A stretch of 64,000 nucleotides of DNA, taken from assembly GCF_035581345.1 (NCBI RefSeq), contig NZ_CP141608.1, forward strand, positions 1,630,001-1,694,000. Direction: 5' to 3'. Each line of letters opens with the position of its first letter. Position 1 is the first letter of the stretch. Source of the stretch: Pseudomonas sp. JQ170C. Lineage in GTDB: Bacteria > Pseudomonadota > Gammaproteobacteria > Pseudomonadales > Pseudomonadaceae. Shown one piece after another: positions 18,162 to 27,591 of the stretch. The notes under the pieces were generated by a model. The model did no database searches and was not told where the DNA came from. It saw only the letters and a list, made by a program, of their open reading frames with translations. The position numbers and the translations under genes are program-made.

Positions 18162-19543
18162 AGGCAATCAAGGTGCTGCTGGTCGAAGACGATCGGGCAC
18201 TGCGTCAGGCCCTGGGCGATACCCTGGAGCTGGGCGGCTTCGAGTACCGCGCCGTCGGTTCTGCCGAAGAGGCGCTGGAAGCGGTGGCCGCCGAGGCGTT
18301 CAGCCTGGTGGTCAGCGACGTCAACATGCCGGGCATGGACGGGCACCAGTTGCTGGCCCTGTTGCGGGCGCGCCAGCCGCACCTGCCGGTGCTGTTGATG
18401 ACCGCCCACGCGGCGGTCGAGCGCGCGGTCGAGGCCATGCGCCAGGGCGCCGTGGATTATCTGGTCAAGCCGTTCGAGCCACGGGCACTGCTGGACCTGG
18501 TGACGCGTCACGCCCTTGGCGTGGTGGCGGGGCAGGCCGACGAAGGGCCGGTGGCCTGCGAGCCGGCCAGTGCGCAATTGCTGGAGCTGGCCGCGCGGGT
18601 GGCGCGCAGCGATTCCACCGTGTTGATCTCCGGTGAGTCCGGCACCGGCAAAGAGGTGCTGGCGCGCTATATCCATCAACAGTCCAGGCGCGCCAATGAG
18701 CCGTTCGTGGCGATCAACTGCGCCGCGATCCCCGACAACATGCTTGAGGCGACCCTGTTCGGTCACGAGAAGGGCTCCTTCACTGGCGCCATTGCCGCCC
18801 AGGCAGGCAAGTTCGAGCAGGCCGACGGCGGCACGTTGTTGCTCGACGAAATTTCCGAGATGCCACTGGCGCTGCAGGCCAAGCTGCTGCGCGTGTTGCA
18901 GGAGCGGGAAGTGGAGCGGGTCGGTGGGCGCAGGCCGATTGCCCTGGATATTCGCGTGGTGGCTACCACTAACCGTGATCTGGCAGGTGAAGTGGCCGCG
19001 GGTCGGTTCCGTGAGGACCTGTTCTATCGGCTGTCGGTGTTTCCGCTGGCCTGGCGTCCGTTGCGCGAGCGCAGCGCCGATATTCTGCCGCTGGCCGAGC
19101 GCTTGCTGGCCAGGCACGTCAATAAAATGAAGCATGCCCCCGTGCGCCTCTCGCCCGAGGCCAGGACTTGCCTGCAGGGTTATGCCTGGCCGGGCAATGT
19201 GCGTGAGCTGGACAACGCCCTCCAGCGGGCGTTGATCCTGCAGCAGGGCGGGGTGATCGAGGCGGCGGATTTTTGTCTGGCCGGGGTCATGCCGATGTTC
19301 ACCACTGCCTCGGCGCCGGCGCCGGCCCTGGCGGTAGCGCCGCTTGAGCCAGCGGCCAGCGGCTTGGGCGATGACATGCGCCGTCACGAGTTCCAGATGA
19401 TCATCGATACCCTGCGCGCCGAGCGTGGCCGGCGCAAGGAAGCGGCCGAGCGCCTGGGCATCAGTCCACGCACCCTGCGCTACAAACTGGCGCAGATGCG
19501 GGATGCCGGGATGGATGTCGAGGCCAGCCTCTACGCCACATAA
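18158..19543 (+). CDS. fleR: Sigma-54 response regulator FleR
   Basis: FleR is the response regulator that, once phosphorylated by FleS, activates sigma-54 promoters of class III flagellar genes. Its 461 residues start with a complete receiver domain (acidic pair Glu10/Asp11, acceptor Asp54 in VSDVNMPG, Lys104). The AAA+ domain follows, with Walker A GESGTGKE (159-166). The sigma-54 contact loop reads GSFTGA (206-211), Ser replacing the usual Ala. A C-terminal Fis-type HTH ends the protein ([20 protein letters not shown]). It overlaps fleS by 4 bases, so the two are translationally coupled. Confidence 0.96.
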   Translation: MKAIKVLLVEDDRALRQALGDTLELGGFEYRAVGSAEEALEAVAAEAFSLVVSDVNMPGMDGHQLLALLRARQPHLPVLLMTAHAAVERAVEAMRQGAVDYLVKPFEPRALLDLVTRHALGVVAGQADEGPVACEPASAQLLELAARVARSDSTVLISGESGTGKEVLARYIHQQSRRANEPFVAINCAAIPDNMLEATLFGHEKGSFTGAIAAQAGKFEQADGGTLLLDEISEMPLALQAKLLRVLQEREVERVGGRRPIALDIRVVATTNRDLAGEVAAGRFREDLFYRLSVFPLAWRPLRERSADILPLAERLLARHVNKMKHAPVRLSPEARTCLQGYAWPGNVRELDNALQRALILQQGGVIEAADFCLAGVMPMFTTASAPAPALAVAPLEPAASGLGDDMRRHEFQMIIDTLRAERGRRKEAAERLGISPRTLRYKLAQMRDAGMDVEASLYAT

Positions 19544-19586
19544 GGGTCGGGTGCCTACGGGCTTTTGTCCGCCGGTCGGACAGAGC

Positions 19587-19602
19587 TGGCACTCTTGTTG
19601 CT
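19587..19602 (+). promoter_or_regulatory. Sigma-54 promoter of fliEFGHIJ
   Basis: TGGCACTCTTGTTGCT is a perfect TGGCAC-N5-TTGCT match, with GG at 19588-19589 and GC at 19600-19601. It lies 62 bases before fliE. A small dyad, GTCCG...CGGAC (19567-19581), precedes it and could be part of an activator site. Confidence 0.92.
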
Positions 19603-19663
19603 AAGTCCTGCCTATCCGCTGCGTGAGTGTCAAAAAAATGCGGGTCGTCGGAGAGAGAAGTCC

Positions 19664-19990
19664 ATGAGCCAAGGTGTTGAATTTAATCGATTGATGTTGG
19701 ACATGCGGGCCATGCAGATGGACGCCATGTCGATGCCAAAAGCGGCGGCTGCGCCTGAGCTGGGCTCAAGCAATTTTGCCGACATGCTGGGGCAGGCCAT
19801 CAATAAGGTCAGCGACACCCAGCAGGCTTCCACGCAACTGGCCAATGCCTTCGAGATCGGCAAGAGCGGCGTGGACCTGACCGACGTGATGATCGCTTCG
19901 CAAAAAGCCAGCGTTTCCTTTCAGGCCTTGACCCAGGTGCGCAACAAGCTGGTCCAGGCCTATCAAGACATCATGCAGATGCCGGTATAA
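19664..19990 (+). CDS. fliE: Hook-basal body protein FliE
   Basis: FliE joins the MS ring to the proximal rod and is the first rod-type export substrate. ATG 19664 gives 108 residues, the usual size. The C-terminal conserved part includes [20 protein letters not shown] and [28 protein letters not shown] precedes the start. The longer frame from 19565 overlaps the sigma-54 promoter and is rejected. It is the first gene of the fliEFGHIJ operon, 15 bases before fliF. Confidence 0.95.
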   Translation: MSQGVEFNRLMLDMRAMQMDAMSMPKAAAAPELGSSNFADMLGQAINKVSDTQQASTQLANAFEIGKSGVDLTDVMIASQKASVSFQALTQVRNKLVQAYQDIMQMPV

Positions 19991-20005
19991 GGGCGAGATT
20001 GAGTC

Positions 20006-21787
20006 ATGGCCGAAGCAGTCGTCGATAACGTGCCCGCCAAAGGCAGCGCAGCCGCGTCCAAGCCGCCGCTGTTCGGCATGTCGTTCCTTGAGAACATCTC
20101 GCAGATGCCGATGCTGCGCCAGGTGGGCCTGCTGGTGGGCCTGGCGGCGAGCGTGGCGATCGGTTTTGCCGTGGTGCTCTGGTCGCAGCAGCCCGACTAT
20201 CGGCCGTTGTACGGCAGCCTGGCCGGCATGGACACCAAGCAGGTCATGGAAACCCTGGCCGCAGCCGACATCCCCTACACCGTCGAACCCAATTCCGGTG
20301 CCTTGCTGGTCAAGTCCGACGACATTTCCCGCGCGCGCCTGAAACTTGCCGCTGCCGGTGTGGCGCCGGGCGACGGCAACGTCGGTTTTGAAATCCTCGA
20401 TAAAGAGCAGGGCCTGGGTACCAGTCAGTTCATGGAAGCCACCCGTTATCGCCGCGGCCTTGAAGGCGAGCTGGCGCGCACGGTGTCGAGCCTGAACAAC
20501 GTCAAGGCAGCACGGGTACACCTGGCGATTCCGAAAAGCTCGGTGTTCGTACGCGATGAGCGCAAGCCCAGCGCCTCGGTACTGGTCGAGCTGTATCCGG
20601 GCCGCGCCTTGGAGGCGGGCCAGGTGATGGCCATCGTCAACCTGGTGGCAACCAGCGTGCCGGAGCTGAACAAGGCCGACGTGACGGTGGTCGATCAGAA
20701 GGGCAACCTGCTCTCCGACCAGGTGCACAACTCCGAGCTGACCATGGCCGGCAAGCAGTTCGACTACAGCCGCCGCATGGAAGGCATGCTCACCCAGCGT
20801 GTGCATAACATCCTGCAGCCGGTGCTGGGCAACGACCGCTACAAGGCCGAAGTGTCGGCCGATGTCGACTTCAGCGCCGTCGAGTCCACCTCCGAACAAT
20901 TCAATCCTGATCAACCGGCGCTGCGCAGCGAGCAGTCGGTCAATGAACAGCGCTCCAGCAGCATGGGCCCGCAAGGTGTGCCCGGTGCTCTGAGCAACCA
21001 GCCACCTGGCCCGGCGACTGCGCCGCAGACCACCGGCGGTGCAGCCGGCGCAACCGCTGCCGTGCAACCCGGCCAGCCGCTGCTCGATGCCAACGGCCAG
21101 CAGATCATGGACCCGGCCACCGGCCAGCCGATGCTCGCCCCGTACCCGGCCGACAAGCGCCAGCAGTCGACCAAGAACTTCGAGCTGGACCGCTCCATCA
21201 GTCACGTTCGCCAGCAGCAAGGTCGCCTGACCCGACTGTCGGTGGCGGTGGTGGTCGACGACCAGCTCAAGGTCGACCCGGCCACCGGCAACAGCGCCCG
21301 TGCCCCCTGGGCTGCCGAAGACCTGGCGCGCTTCACTCGTCTGGTGCAGGACGCCGTGGGCTTCGATGCCAGTCGCGGCGACAGTGTCAGCGTGATCAAC
21401 GTACCGTTCGCCGCCGACCGTGGCGAGGTGATCGCCGACATCCCGTTCTACACCCAGCCCTGGTTCTGGGACATCATCAAGCAAGTGATGGGTGTGTTGT
21501 TCATCCTGGTACTGGTGTTCGGCGTGCTGCGCCCGGTACTCAACAACATCACCGGCAACGGCAAGCAACCTGCCGCGGCCGATGGCGACATGGAACTGGG
21601 CGGTATGCTCGGTCTGGATGGCGAACTGGCCAACGACCGCGTCAGCCTGGGTGGTCCGCAAAGCATTCTGCTGCCGAGCCCGAGCGAGGGCTACGACGCA
21701 CAGCTCAACGCAATCAAGAGCCTGGTGGCCGAAGACCCGGGTCGCGTGGCCCAGGTCGTGAAAGAGTGGATCAACGCCGATGAGTGA
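20006..21787 (+). CDS. fliF: Flagellar MS-ring protein FliF
   Basis: FliF forms the MS ring in the inner membrane and is the base on which the motor is assembled. It has 593 residues. There is a first membrane segment at about residues 37-57 (VGLLVGLAASVAIGFAVVLW) and ring-building YscJ/FliF domains (LDKEQGLGTSQFMEATRYRR). A Pro/Gly/Gln-rich periplasmic insertion covers about 325-385 (PGPATAPQTTGGAAGATA). The second membrane segment is at about 490-512 (QVMGVLFILVLVFGVLRPVL), followed by a cytoplasmic FliG-binding tail. It overlaps fliG by 8 bases. Confidence 0.97.
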   Translation: MAEAVVDNVPAKGSAAASKPPLFGMSFLENISQMPMLRQVGLLVGLAASVAIGFAVVLWSQQPDYRPLYGSLAGMDTKQVMETLAAADIPYTVEPNSGALLVKSDDISRARLKLAAAGVAPGDGNVGFEILDKEQGLGTSQFMEATRYRRGLEGELARTVSSLNNVKAARVHLAIPKSSVFVRDERKPSASVLVELYPGRALEAGQVMAIVNLVATSVPELNKADVTVVDQKGNLLSDQVHNSELTMAGKQFDYSRRMEGMLTQRVHNILQPVLGNDRYKAEVSADVDFSAVESTSEQFNPDQPALRSEQSVNEQRSSSMGPQGVPGALSNQPPGPATAPQTTGGAAGATAAVQPGQPLLDANGQQIMDPATGQPMLAPYPADKRQQSTKNFELDRSISHVRQQQGRLTRLSVAVVVDDQLKVDPATGNSARAPWAAEDLARFTRLVQDAVGFDASRGDSVSVINVPFAADRGEVIADIPFYTQPWFWDIIKQVMGVLFILVLVFGVLRPVLNNITGNGKQPAAADGDMELGGMLGLDGELANDRVSLGGPQSILLPSPSEGYDAQLNAIKSLVAEDPGRVAQVVKEWINADE

Positions 21788-22799
21788 TAACCGAGCCCTT
21801 ACCGCCAAACTGTCCCGGGTCGACAAGGCAGCGATCCTGCTGTTGTCCCTGGGTGAAACCGACGCTGCCCAGGTGCTGCGGCACATGGGCCCCAAGGAAG
21901 TGCAGCGGGTCGGCGTGGCCATGGCGCAGATGGGCAACGTCCATCGCGAGCAGGTCGAGCAGGTGATGAGCGAGTTCGTCGAGATCGTCGGCGACCAGAC
22001 CAGCCTGGGCGTCGGCTCCGACGGCTACATCCGCAAGATGCTCACCCAGGCCCTGGGCGAGGACAAGGCCAATGGCCTGATCGACCGCATCCTGCTCGGT
22101 GGCAACACCAGCGGCCTGGACAGCCTCAAGTGGATGGAGCCGCGTGCCGTGGCCGACGTCATCCGCTACGAGCACCCGCAGATCCAGGCCATCGTGGTGG
22201 CCTACCTGGACCCGGACCAGGCCGGCGAGGTACTGGGCAACTTCGACCACAAGGTGCGCCTGGACATCATCCTGCGCGTGTCGTCGTTGAACACCGTACA
22301 ACCGGCGGCGCTCAAGGAACTCAACCAGATCCTCGAGAAGCAGTTCTCCGGCAACTCCAATGCCGCGCGCACCAACCTGGGCGGCATCAAGCGTGCTGCC
22401 GACATCATGAACTTCCTCGACAGCTCGGTGGAAGGCCAGTTGATGGACGCGATCCGCGACATCGACGGCGACCTCTCCGAGCAGATCGAAGACTTGATGT
22501 TCGTGTTCAACAACCTGGCCGACGTCGACGACCGCGGCATCCAGGCACTGTTGCGCGAAGTGTCCTCCGACGTGCTGGTGGTGTCGCTCAAGGGCGCCGA
22601 CGAGAAGGTCAAGGACAAGATCTTCAAGAACATGTCCAAGCGGGCCTCGGAACTGCTGCGCGACGACCTGGAGGCCAAGGGGCCGGTACGGGTCAGCGAC
22701 GTCGAGGCGGCGCAGAAGGAAATCCTCACCATCGCCCGCCGTATGGCCGAAGCCGGAGAAATCGTGCTCGGTGGCAAGGGCGGGGAAGAGATGATCTAA
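21780..22799 (+). CDS. fliG: Flagellar motor switch protein FliG
   Basis: FliG is the C-ring subunit that contacts FliF and the stator and generates torque. It has 339 residues, the standard length. It shows the N-terminal FliF-binding domain (SRVDKAAILLLSLGETDAAQ), the middle EHPQ motif (YEHPQIQAIVVAYLDPDQAG), and the C-terminal torque helix with charged residues (LMFVFNNLADVDDRGIQALL, and LREVSSDVLVVSLKGADEKV). Its start lies inside the end of fliF, which couples the two proteins of one structure. Confidence 0.98.
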   Translation: MSDNRALTAKLSRVDKAAILLLSLGETDAAQVLRHMGPKEVQRVGVAMAQMGNVHREQVEQVMSEFVEIVGDQTSLGVGSDGYIRKMLTQALGEDKANGLIDRILLGGNTSGLDSLKWMEPRAVADVIRYEHPQIQAIVVAYLDPDQAGEVLGNFDHKVRLDIILRVSSLNTVQPAALKELNQILEKQFSGNSNAARTNLGGIKRAADIMNFLDSSVEGQLMDAIRDIDGDLSEQIEDLMFVFNNLADVDDRGIQALLREVSSDVLVVSLKGADEKVKDKIFKNMSKRASELLRDDLEAKGPVRVSDVEAAQKEILTIARRMAEAGEIVLGGKGGEEMI

Positions 22800-22813
22800 G
22801 CGATTTTTCGCCA

Positions 22814-22853
22814 GGCAAGCCCACCCCTCCGCAGGAGCGGGCTTGCCCCGCGA
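22814..22853. repeat. Degenerate REP element in the fliG-fliH gap
   Basis: One well-kept REP arm (GGAGCGGGCTTGCCCCGCG, ending at 22853) is paired with a decayed arm around GGCAAGCCC (22814-22822). It lies in the 75-base gap inside the fliE-J operon, where a hairpin could lower the downstream message. Confidence 0.75.
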
Positions 22854-22874
22854 CCCAGATGAGTGCGTGCAGTC

Positions 22875-23642
22875 ATGTCAACCAACGAGCACCTGAGTGA
22901 GCTGATTCGCGCCAACGACGTCGAGGGTTTCGACCGCTGGGCGCTGCCCAGCTTTGATCCGGAACCCGAGCCTGAACCGGAGCCCGAGCCGGAACCTGAA
23001 GTTGTTCAGGAAGAGGTCGAGGAAGTGCCGCTGGAAGAAGTCCAGCCGCTGACCCTCGAGGAGCTCGAAAGCATCCGCCAAGAGGCCTACAACGAAGGCT
23101 TCGCCACCGGCGAGCGCGAAGGGTTCCACAGCACCCAGCTCAAGGTCCGCCAGGAGGCCGAAACAGCCCTGGCCGCCAAGCTGTCGAGCCTTGAGCGCTT
23201 GATGACGAACCTGCTTGAGCCGATAGCCGAGCAGGACAACCAGATCGAGAAATCCGTGGTGCACCTGGTGGCGCACATGGCCCGCGAAGTCATTGGTCGC
23301 GAGCTGCGCAGCGATTCCAGCCAGATCACCCAGGTGCTGCGTGAAGCCCTGAAGTTGCTGCCCATGGGCGCCGACAACATCCGCATCCATATCAATCCGC
23401 AGGACTTCACCCTGGTCAAGGCGCTGCGCGAGCGCCATGAAGAGCGCTGGAAACTGCTCGAAGATGAGTCCCTGCTGCCCGGCGGCTGCCGTATCGAAAC
23501 CGATCACAGCCGCATCGACGCGAGCATGGAAACCCGTATCGAAAAAGCCCTGGCGCAGCTGTTCGACCAGCTGCACGACCAGGGCCTGCACCCTGCCGCG
23601 CCTGACGTGCAAGTAGACCTGAGCAAGCCCGATGCGCCTTGA
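22875..23642 (+). CDS. fliH: Flagellar assembly protein FliH
   Basis: FliH is the negative regulator and stator of the export ATPase FliI and links it to FliN. ATG 22875 gives 255 residues; the GTG at 22863 would add four, and neither has a strong ribosome site. After a conserved N-terminus ([20 protein letters not shown]) there is an unusual Pro-Glu dipeptide tract at about residues 29-42. The FliH domain follows, with a glycine-containing helix ([13 protein letters not shown]) and the C-terminal V/A-ATPase-subunit-E-like part ([20 protein letters not shown]). It overlaps fliI by 11 bases. Confidence 0.95.
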   Translation: MSTNEHLSELIRANDVEGFDRWALPSFDPEPEPEPEPEPEPEVVQEEVEEVPLEEVQPLTLEELESIRQEAYNEGFATGEREGFHSTQLKVRQEAETALAAKLSSLERLMTNLLEPIAEQDNQIEKSVVHLVAHMAREVIGRELRSDSSQITQVLREALKLLPMGADNIRIHINPQDFTLVKALRERHEERWKLLEDESLLPGGCRIETDHSRIDASMETRIEKALAQLFDQLHDQGLHPAAPDVQVDLSKPDAP

Positions 23643-24999
23643 TCGCACCAGTTTCGGCAAGCGCCTGGGCACTTACGCCGAGACCATCAAGTTGCCTGTA
23701 CAGCCGGTGGTCGAGGGCCGCCTGCTGCGCATGGTCGGCCTGACCCTGGAGGCCGAAGGCCTGCGTGCCGCGGTGGGCAGCCGCTGCGTGGTGATCAACG
23801 ACGACAGCTACCATCCGGTGCAGGTCGAGGCCGAAGTGATGGGCTTCTCCGGCGGCAAGGTGTTTCTGATGCCGGTGGGCAGTGTCGCCGGCATTGCACC
23901 GGGCGCACGGGTTGTACCGCTGGCCGACAACGGCCGCCTGCCCATGGGTATGAGCATGCTCGGCCGGGTGCTCGATGGTGCCGGGCGGGCGCTCGACGGC
24001 AAGGGCGGGATGAAGGCTGAAGACTGGGTGCCGATGGACGGCCCGACCATCAACCCGCTCAACCGTGACCCGATCAGCCAGCCACTGGACGTCGGCATCC
24101 GCAGTATCAACGGCCTGTTGACGGTGGGGCGCGGCCAGCGCCTGGGCCTGTTCGCCGGTACCGGCGTGGGCAAGAGTGTGCTGCTGGGCATGATGACCCG
24201 CTTCACCGAGGCCGACATCATCGTGGTCGGCCTGATCGGTGAGCGGGGCCGTGAGGTGAAGGAGTTCATCGAGCACATTCTGGGTACCGAGGGTCTCAAG
24301 CGCTCGGTGGTGGTGGCGTCGCCTGCCGACGATGCGCCGCTGATGCGTTTGCGGGCGGCGATGTACTGCACCCGCATTGCCGAATACTTTCGTGACAAGG
24401 GCAAGAATGTCCTGCTGTTGATGGATTCGCTCACCCGTTTCGCCCAGGCCCAGCGGGAAATCGCGCTGGCCATCGGCGAGCCGCCTGCCACCAAGGGTTA
24501 TCCGCCGTCGGTGTTCGCCAAGTTGCCCAAGCTGGTGGAACGCGCCGGTAACGGCGAGGCGGGTGGTGGCTCGATCACCGCGTTCTATACCGTGTTGTCC
24601 GAAGGTGACGACCAGCAGGACCCGATCGCCGACTCGGCCCGGGGTGTGCTTGACGGCCACATCGTGCTGTCCCGGCGCCTGGCCGAGGAAGGGCACTACC
24701 CGGCCATCGACATTGAAGCTTCGATCAGCCGGGTCATGCCCCAGGTGGTCACCCCGGCGCAGATGGGCCAGGCCCAGCAGTTCAAGCAGCTGTGGTCGCG
24801 GCTGTCCCAGAGCCGCGACCTGATCAGTGTCGGGGCCTACGTGGCCGGTGGCGACGCCGAGACGGACCTGGCCATCGCCTTGCAGCCAAAGCTGGTGCAC
24901 TACTTGCGCCAGGGGCTGAACGACAATGTCAGCCTTGAGCAGAGCCGCGAGCACCTGGAAAGCGTGTTCGCCCAGCCCAACCCCGGCGCGGGGGGCTGA
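23632..24999 (+). CDS. fliI: Flagellum-specific export ATPase FliI
   Basis: FliI is the hexameric ATPase of the flagellar type III export apparatus, related to the F1 beta subunit. It has 455 residues with Walker A AGTGVGKS (175-182), a Walker B strand [20 protein letters not shown], and the family signature [20 protein letters not shown]. An N-terminal F1-like barrel occupies about residues 20-100. The start lies inside the fliH end, and fliJ starts 6 bases after its stop. Confidence 0.97.
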   Translation: MRLDRTSFGKRLGTYAETIKLPVQPVVEGRLLRMVGLTLEAEGLRAAVGSRCVVINDDSYHPVQVEAEVMGFSGGKVFLMPVGSVAGIAPGARVVPLADNGRLPMGMSMLGRVLDGAGRALDGKGGMKAEDWVPMDGPTINPLNRDPISQPLDVGIRSINGLLTVGRGQRLGLFAGTGVGKSVLLGMMTRFTEADIIVVGLIGERGREVKEFIEHILGTEGLKRSVVVASPADDAPLMRLRAAMYCTRIAEYFRDKGKNVLLLMDSLTRFAQAQREIALAIGEPPATKGYPPSVFAKLPKLVERAGNGEAGGGSITAFYTVLSEGDDQQDPIADSARGVLDGHIVLSRRLAEEGHYPAIDIEASISRVMPQVVTPAQMGQAQQFKQLWSRLSQSRDLISVGAYVAGGDAETDLAIALQPKLVHYLRQGLNDNVSLEQSREHLESVFAQPNPGAGG

Positions 25000-25005
25000 T
25001 AGGCC

Positions 25006-25458
25006 ATGGCCCAGCCCGGTCGTGCGGCGCGCCTGGCGCCGGTGGTGGAGATGGCCGAGAACGCCGAGCGCCAGGCCGCCCAGCGCCTGGGGCAGTTCCA
25101 GCAGCAAGTGAGCCTGGCCCAGGCCAAGCTCGCCGAGCTCGACCGCTTTCGCGAAGACTACCAGCTGCAATGGATCAACCGTGGTGGCCAGGGGGTCTCG
25201 GGCAGTTGGCTGGTGAATTACCAGCGCTTCCTTGGCCAGCTTGAAAGCGCCATGACCCAGCAGCGCCAGAGTCTGGCCTGGCACCAGAACAACCTCACCA
25301 ATGCCCGTGGCACCTGGCAGCAGGCCTATGCCCGGGTCGAAGGCCTGCGCAAGCTGGTGCAGCGCTACATCGACGAAGCCCGCCTGGTCGAGGACAAACG
25401 CGAGCAGAAGCTGCTCGACGAACTGTCCCAGCGTCTGCCGCGCCACGACCGCTATTGA
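25006..25458 (+). CDS. fliJ: Flagellar export protein FliJ
   Basis: FliJ is a small coiled-coil rod that sits in the centre of the FliI ring, like the F1 gamma subunit, and touches FlhA. It has 150 residues, almost all predicted helix, rich in Gln, Arg and Glu (ERQAAQRLGQFQQQVSLAQA and LVEDKREQKLLDELSQRLPR). It is weakly conserved at sequence level, but position and coiled-coil character make the call firm. It is the last gene of the fliE-J unit. Confidence 0.93.
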   Translation: MAQPGRAARLAPVVEMAENAERQAAQRLGQFQQQVSLAQAKLAELDRFREDYQLQWINRGGQGVSGSWLVNYQRFLGQLESAMTQQRQSLAWHQNNLTNARGTWQQAYARVEGLRKLVQRYIDEARLVEDKREQKLLDELSQRLPRHDRY

Positions 25459-25470
25459 TCCGGGCCTTGG

Positions 25471-25487
25471 GGGGCAAGAGTTGCCCC
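25471..25487. other. Short hairpin between fliJ and hsbA
   Basis: GGGGCAA (25471-25477) and TTGCCCC (25481-25487) form a perfect 7-base stem with a GAG loop. No T-run follows, so it may be an attenuating or stabilising structure rather than a terminator. Confidence 0.4.
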
Positions 25488-25551
25488 ACCGGAGCAGGGC
25501 TGCTACACCTTCTAGTTGTCTGTCATCGTCGTTCTCGAAGGAATCGCCTAC

Positions 25552-25857
25552 ATGGCCGTAGAAACCGTAGTCTCCCAGGATGGGAAAAAACTGACGATCA
25601 AAGTCAAAGGCCGCTTTGACTTTGGCAAGCACCAGGAATTTCGCGAAGCCTATGAGCGCAAGCCGGTACGGCCGGACTCGGTGGTGGTCGACCTGAAAGA
25701 GGCGACCTACCTCGACAGCTCGGCGCTGGGCATGCTGCTGATGCTGCGCGATCACGTTGGGGGCGAAGAGTCGGAAGTGCAGGTGGTCAATACCAGTTCC
25801 GATGTGCGCAAGATTCTCGCGATCTCCAATTTCGACAAGCTGTTCGACATCAGTTGA
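25552..25857 (+). CDS. hsbA: Anti-anti-sigma factor HsbA (STAS domain)
   Basis: This is a 101-residue single STAS domain. The switch serine motif is YLDSSALGMLLML, with Ser56 at the position reported as phosphorylated in P. aeruginosa HsbA. In that species HsbA, depending on its phosphorylation state, binds the anti-sigma factor FlgM (freeing FliA) or a diguanylate cyclase, which links swimming and biofilm choices. ATG 25552 follows GAAGGAA. The next gene, hsbR, encodes its kinase/phosphatase partner 8 bases away, supporting the assignment. Confidence 0.9.
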   Translation: MAVETVVSQDGKKLTIKVKGRFDFGKHQEFREAYERKPVRPDSVVVDLKEATYLDSSALGMLLMLRDHVGGEESEVQVVNTSSDVRKILAISNFDKLFDIS

Positions 25858-25865
25858 TCCGGGCT

Positions 25866-27566
25866 ATGCCTGACTCAGCGCTGACTGTGCTTATCGCCGA
25901 AGATGGCGCGGCAGACCGGTTGCTGCTCGCCCGCATCGTCAGCAAGCAGGGGTATGCGGTGCTCACCGCCGAAAATGGCGAGCAGGCCGTGGCACTGTTT
26001 ACCGAGCAGCGCCCGCAGGTCGTGCTGCTCGATGCGTTGATGCCGGTGATGGATGGCTTTGAAGCCGCGCGCCGGATCAAGGCCCTGGCAGGCGAAACCC
26101 TGGTGCCGATCATCTTCCTGACGTCGTTGAGTGAGGAAGAAGCGCTGGTGCGCTGCCTGGAGGCCGGTGGCGACGACTTTCTGGCCAAGCCTTACAGCCC
26201 TGTGATCCTCGGCGCCAAAATCAAGGCGATGGATCGTTTGCGCCGCTTGCACGCGACGGTGCTGGAGCAGCGCGACCAGATCACCCGTCACCATCACCAT
26301 TTGCTGAACGAGCAGCGCGTGGCCAAGGCGGTGTTCGACAAGGTGGCCCATGCCGGGTGCCTGAGCGCGCCCAATATCCGCTATTTGCAATCACCCTATG
26401 CCTTGTTCAACGGGGACCTGTTGTTGGCAGCCTTCACCCCGTCCGGGGATATGCATGTGCTGCTGGGGGACTTTACCGGCCACGGCTTGCCGGCAGCGGT
26501 CGGTGCCATGCCGCTGGCCGAGGTGTTCTACGGTATGACGGCCAAGGGCTATGGCCTGGCTGAAACCCTGCGCGAGATGAATGCCAAGCTCAAGCGCATC
26601 CTGCCTGTAGATATGTTCTGCTGCGCGGTGCTGCTCAACTTGAGTTTTCAGCGACGCGTGGTCGAGGTGTGGAACGGCGGTATGCCGGATGGCTATCTGT
26701 TGTCGGTTGACGGCCGCGAGCCCTTGGCGCTGGTGTCCCGGCACTTGCCGTTGGGTGTGCTGGCGCCGGAGCGCTTCGATGATTCGACCCAGGTACTGCC
26801 GCTGGGCCTGGGCGAGCGGCTGTTCTTGCTGTCGGACGGGGTGGTCGACACCAGTGATGACCAGGATCAGCTGTTCGGGGTAGAGCGCCTGCGCCAGGTG
26901 CTCGTCGACAATCGCCAGCCGGGCTTGCTGTTCGAGGAGGTGCTGCATGCGCTGGACGCCTTTCGCGGGCGCTCCCGTGACGACGTGAGCCTGGTGGAAA
27001 TCCGCATGGTGGAGCCCGAGGCGTTGTCGCCGCCACCGTTGATCTATTCTGACAGCGGCCAGAGTGCACCGCTGGATTGGTCGTTGCAGTTCGAGTTTCG
27101 CGCCCAGACGCTCAAGCGCTTCAATCCGCTGCCCTATCTGTTGCAGTTGCTGCAGGAGGTGCACGGCCTGCGGGCCCAGAGCGGGGCGCTGCACAGTGTA
27201 TTGAGCGAGTTGTATTCCAATGCCCTGGAGCATGGAGTGCTGGGGCTTGATTCGGCGCTCAAGCGAGATGCCGCCGGCTTTGCCGAGTACTACCGCCAGC
27301 GCAGTGAGCGTTTGCAGGCGCTGGGGGAGGGCTGTATTCGCGTAGGCCTGCGGGTTGAACCTCAAGGCCTGGGCGGGCGTCTGATCATCGAGGTGGACGA
27401 CAGTGGCAAAGGTTTCAACGTAACTAAAGTGCTGGCGCGACCGCTTATCGAGCAAGGCTTGAGCGGGCGAGGGCTGAACCTGATACGTCGGCTGAGCCGG
27501 CACGCCGAATGGACTGACCAGGGGCGCCGAGCATGCGTGGAGTTCACCTGGGACGCTCTGGCATAA
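25866..27566 (+). CDS. hsbR: Response regulator phosphatase/kinase HsbR
   Basis: This is a 566-residue three-domain switch protein. Residues 1-125 are a receiver (Asp56 in LLDALMPVMDG, Lys108). About 170-390 is a PP2C/SpoIIE phosphatase domain (LLGDFTGHGLPAAVGAMPLA, FLLSDGVVD and RDDVSLVEI give the metal-binding aspartates). About 430-566 is an anti-sigma-type HATPase/kinase domain (LSELYSNALEHGV, VDDSGKGF, GRGLNLIRRL). In P. aeruginosa HsbR is phosphorylated via HptB and adjusts HsbA phosphorylation. ATG 25866 is preferred to a TTG at 25854 that overlaps the hsbA stop. Its neighbours hsbA and hptB confirm the system. Confidence 0.92.
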   Translation: MPDSALTVLIAEDGAADRLLLARIVSKQGYAVLTAENGEQAVALFTEQRPQVVLLDALMPVMDGFEAARRIKALAGETLVPIIFLTSLSEEEALVRCLEAGGDDFLAKPYSPVILGAKIKAMDRLRRLHATVLEQRDQITRHHHHLLNEQRVAKAVFDKVAHAGCLSAPNIRYLQSPYALFNGDLLLAAFTPSGDMHVLLGDFTGHGLPAAVGAMPLAEVFYGMTAKGYGLAETLREMNAKLKRILPVDMFCCAVLLNLSFQRRVVEVWNGGMPDGYLLSVDGREPLALVSRHLPLGVLAPERFDDSTQVLPLGLGERLFLLSDGVVDTSDDQDQLFGVERLRQVLVDNRQPGLLFEEVLHALDAFRGRSRDDVSLVEIRMVEPEALSPPPLIYSDSGQSAPLDWSLQFEFRAQTLKRFNPLPYLLQLLQEVHGLRAQSGALHSVLSELYSNALEHGVLGLDSALKRDAAGFAEYYRQRSERLQALGEGCIRVGLRVEPQGLGGRLIIEVDDSGKGFNVTKVLARPLIEQGLSGRGLNLIRRLSRHAEWTDQGRRACVEFTWDALA

Positions 27567-27591
27567 TCCAACTTGATCAAGGAGTGAGCAA

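Noticed and set aside
19766..21937. A 723-codon open frame on the minus strand opposite fliE/fliF
   Set aside because: It is a shadow of high-GC third-position codon bias in fliF; its translation is His/Gln/Arg-rich low-complexity with no family motif, and the sense genes are certain.
23416..25755. A 779-codon minus-strand frame opposite fliH-fliI-fliJ
   Set aside because: Same cause: it spans three certain genes in the opposite sense, with no ribosome site or recognisable domain.
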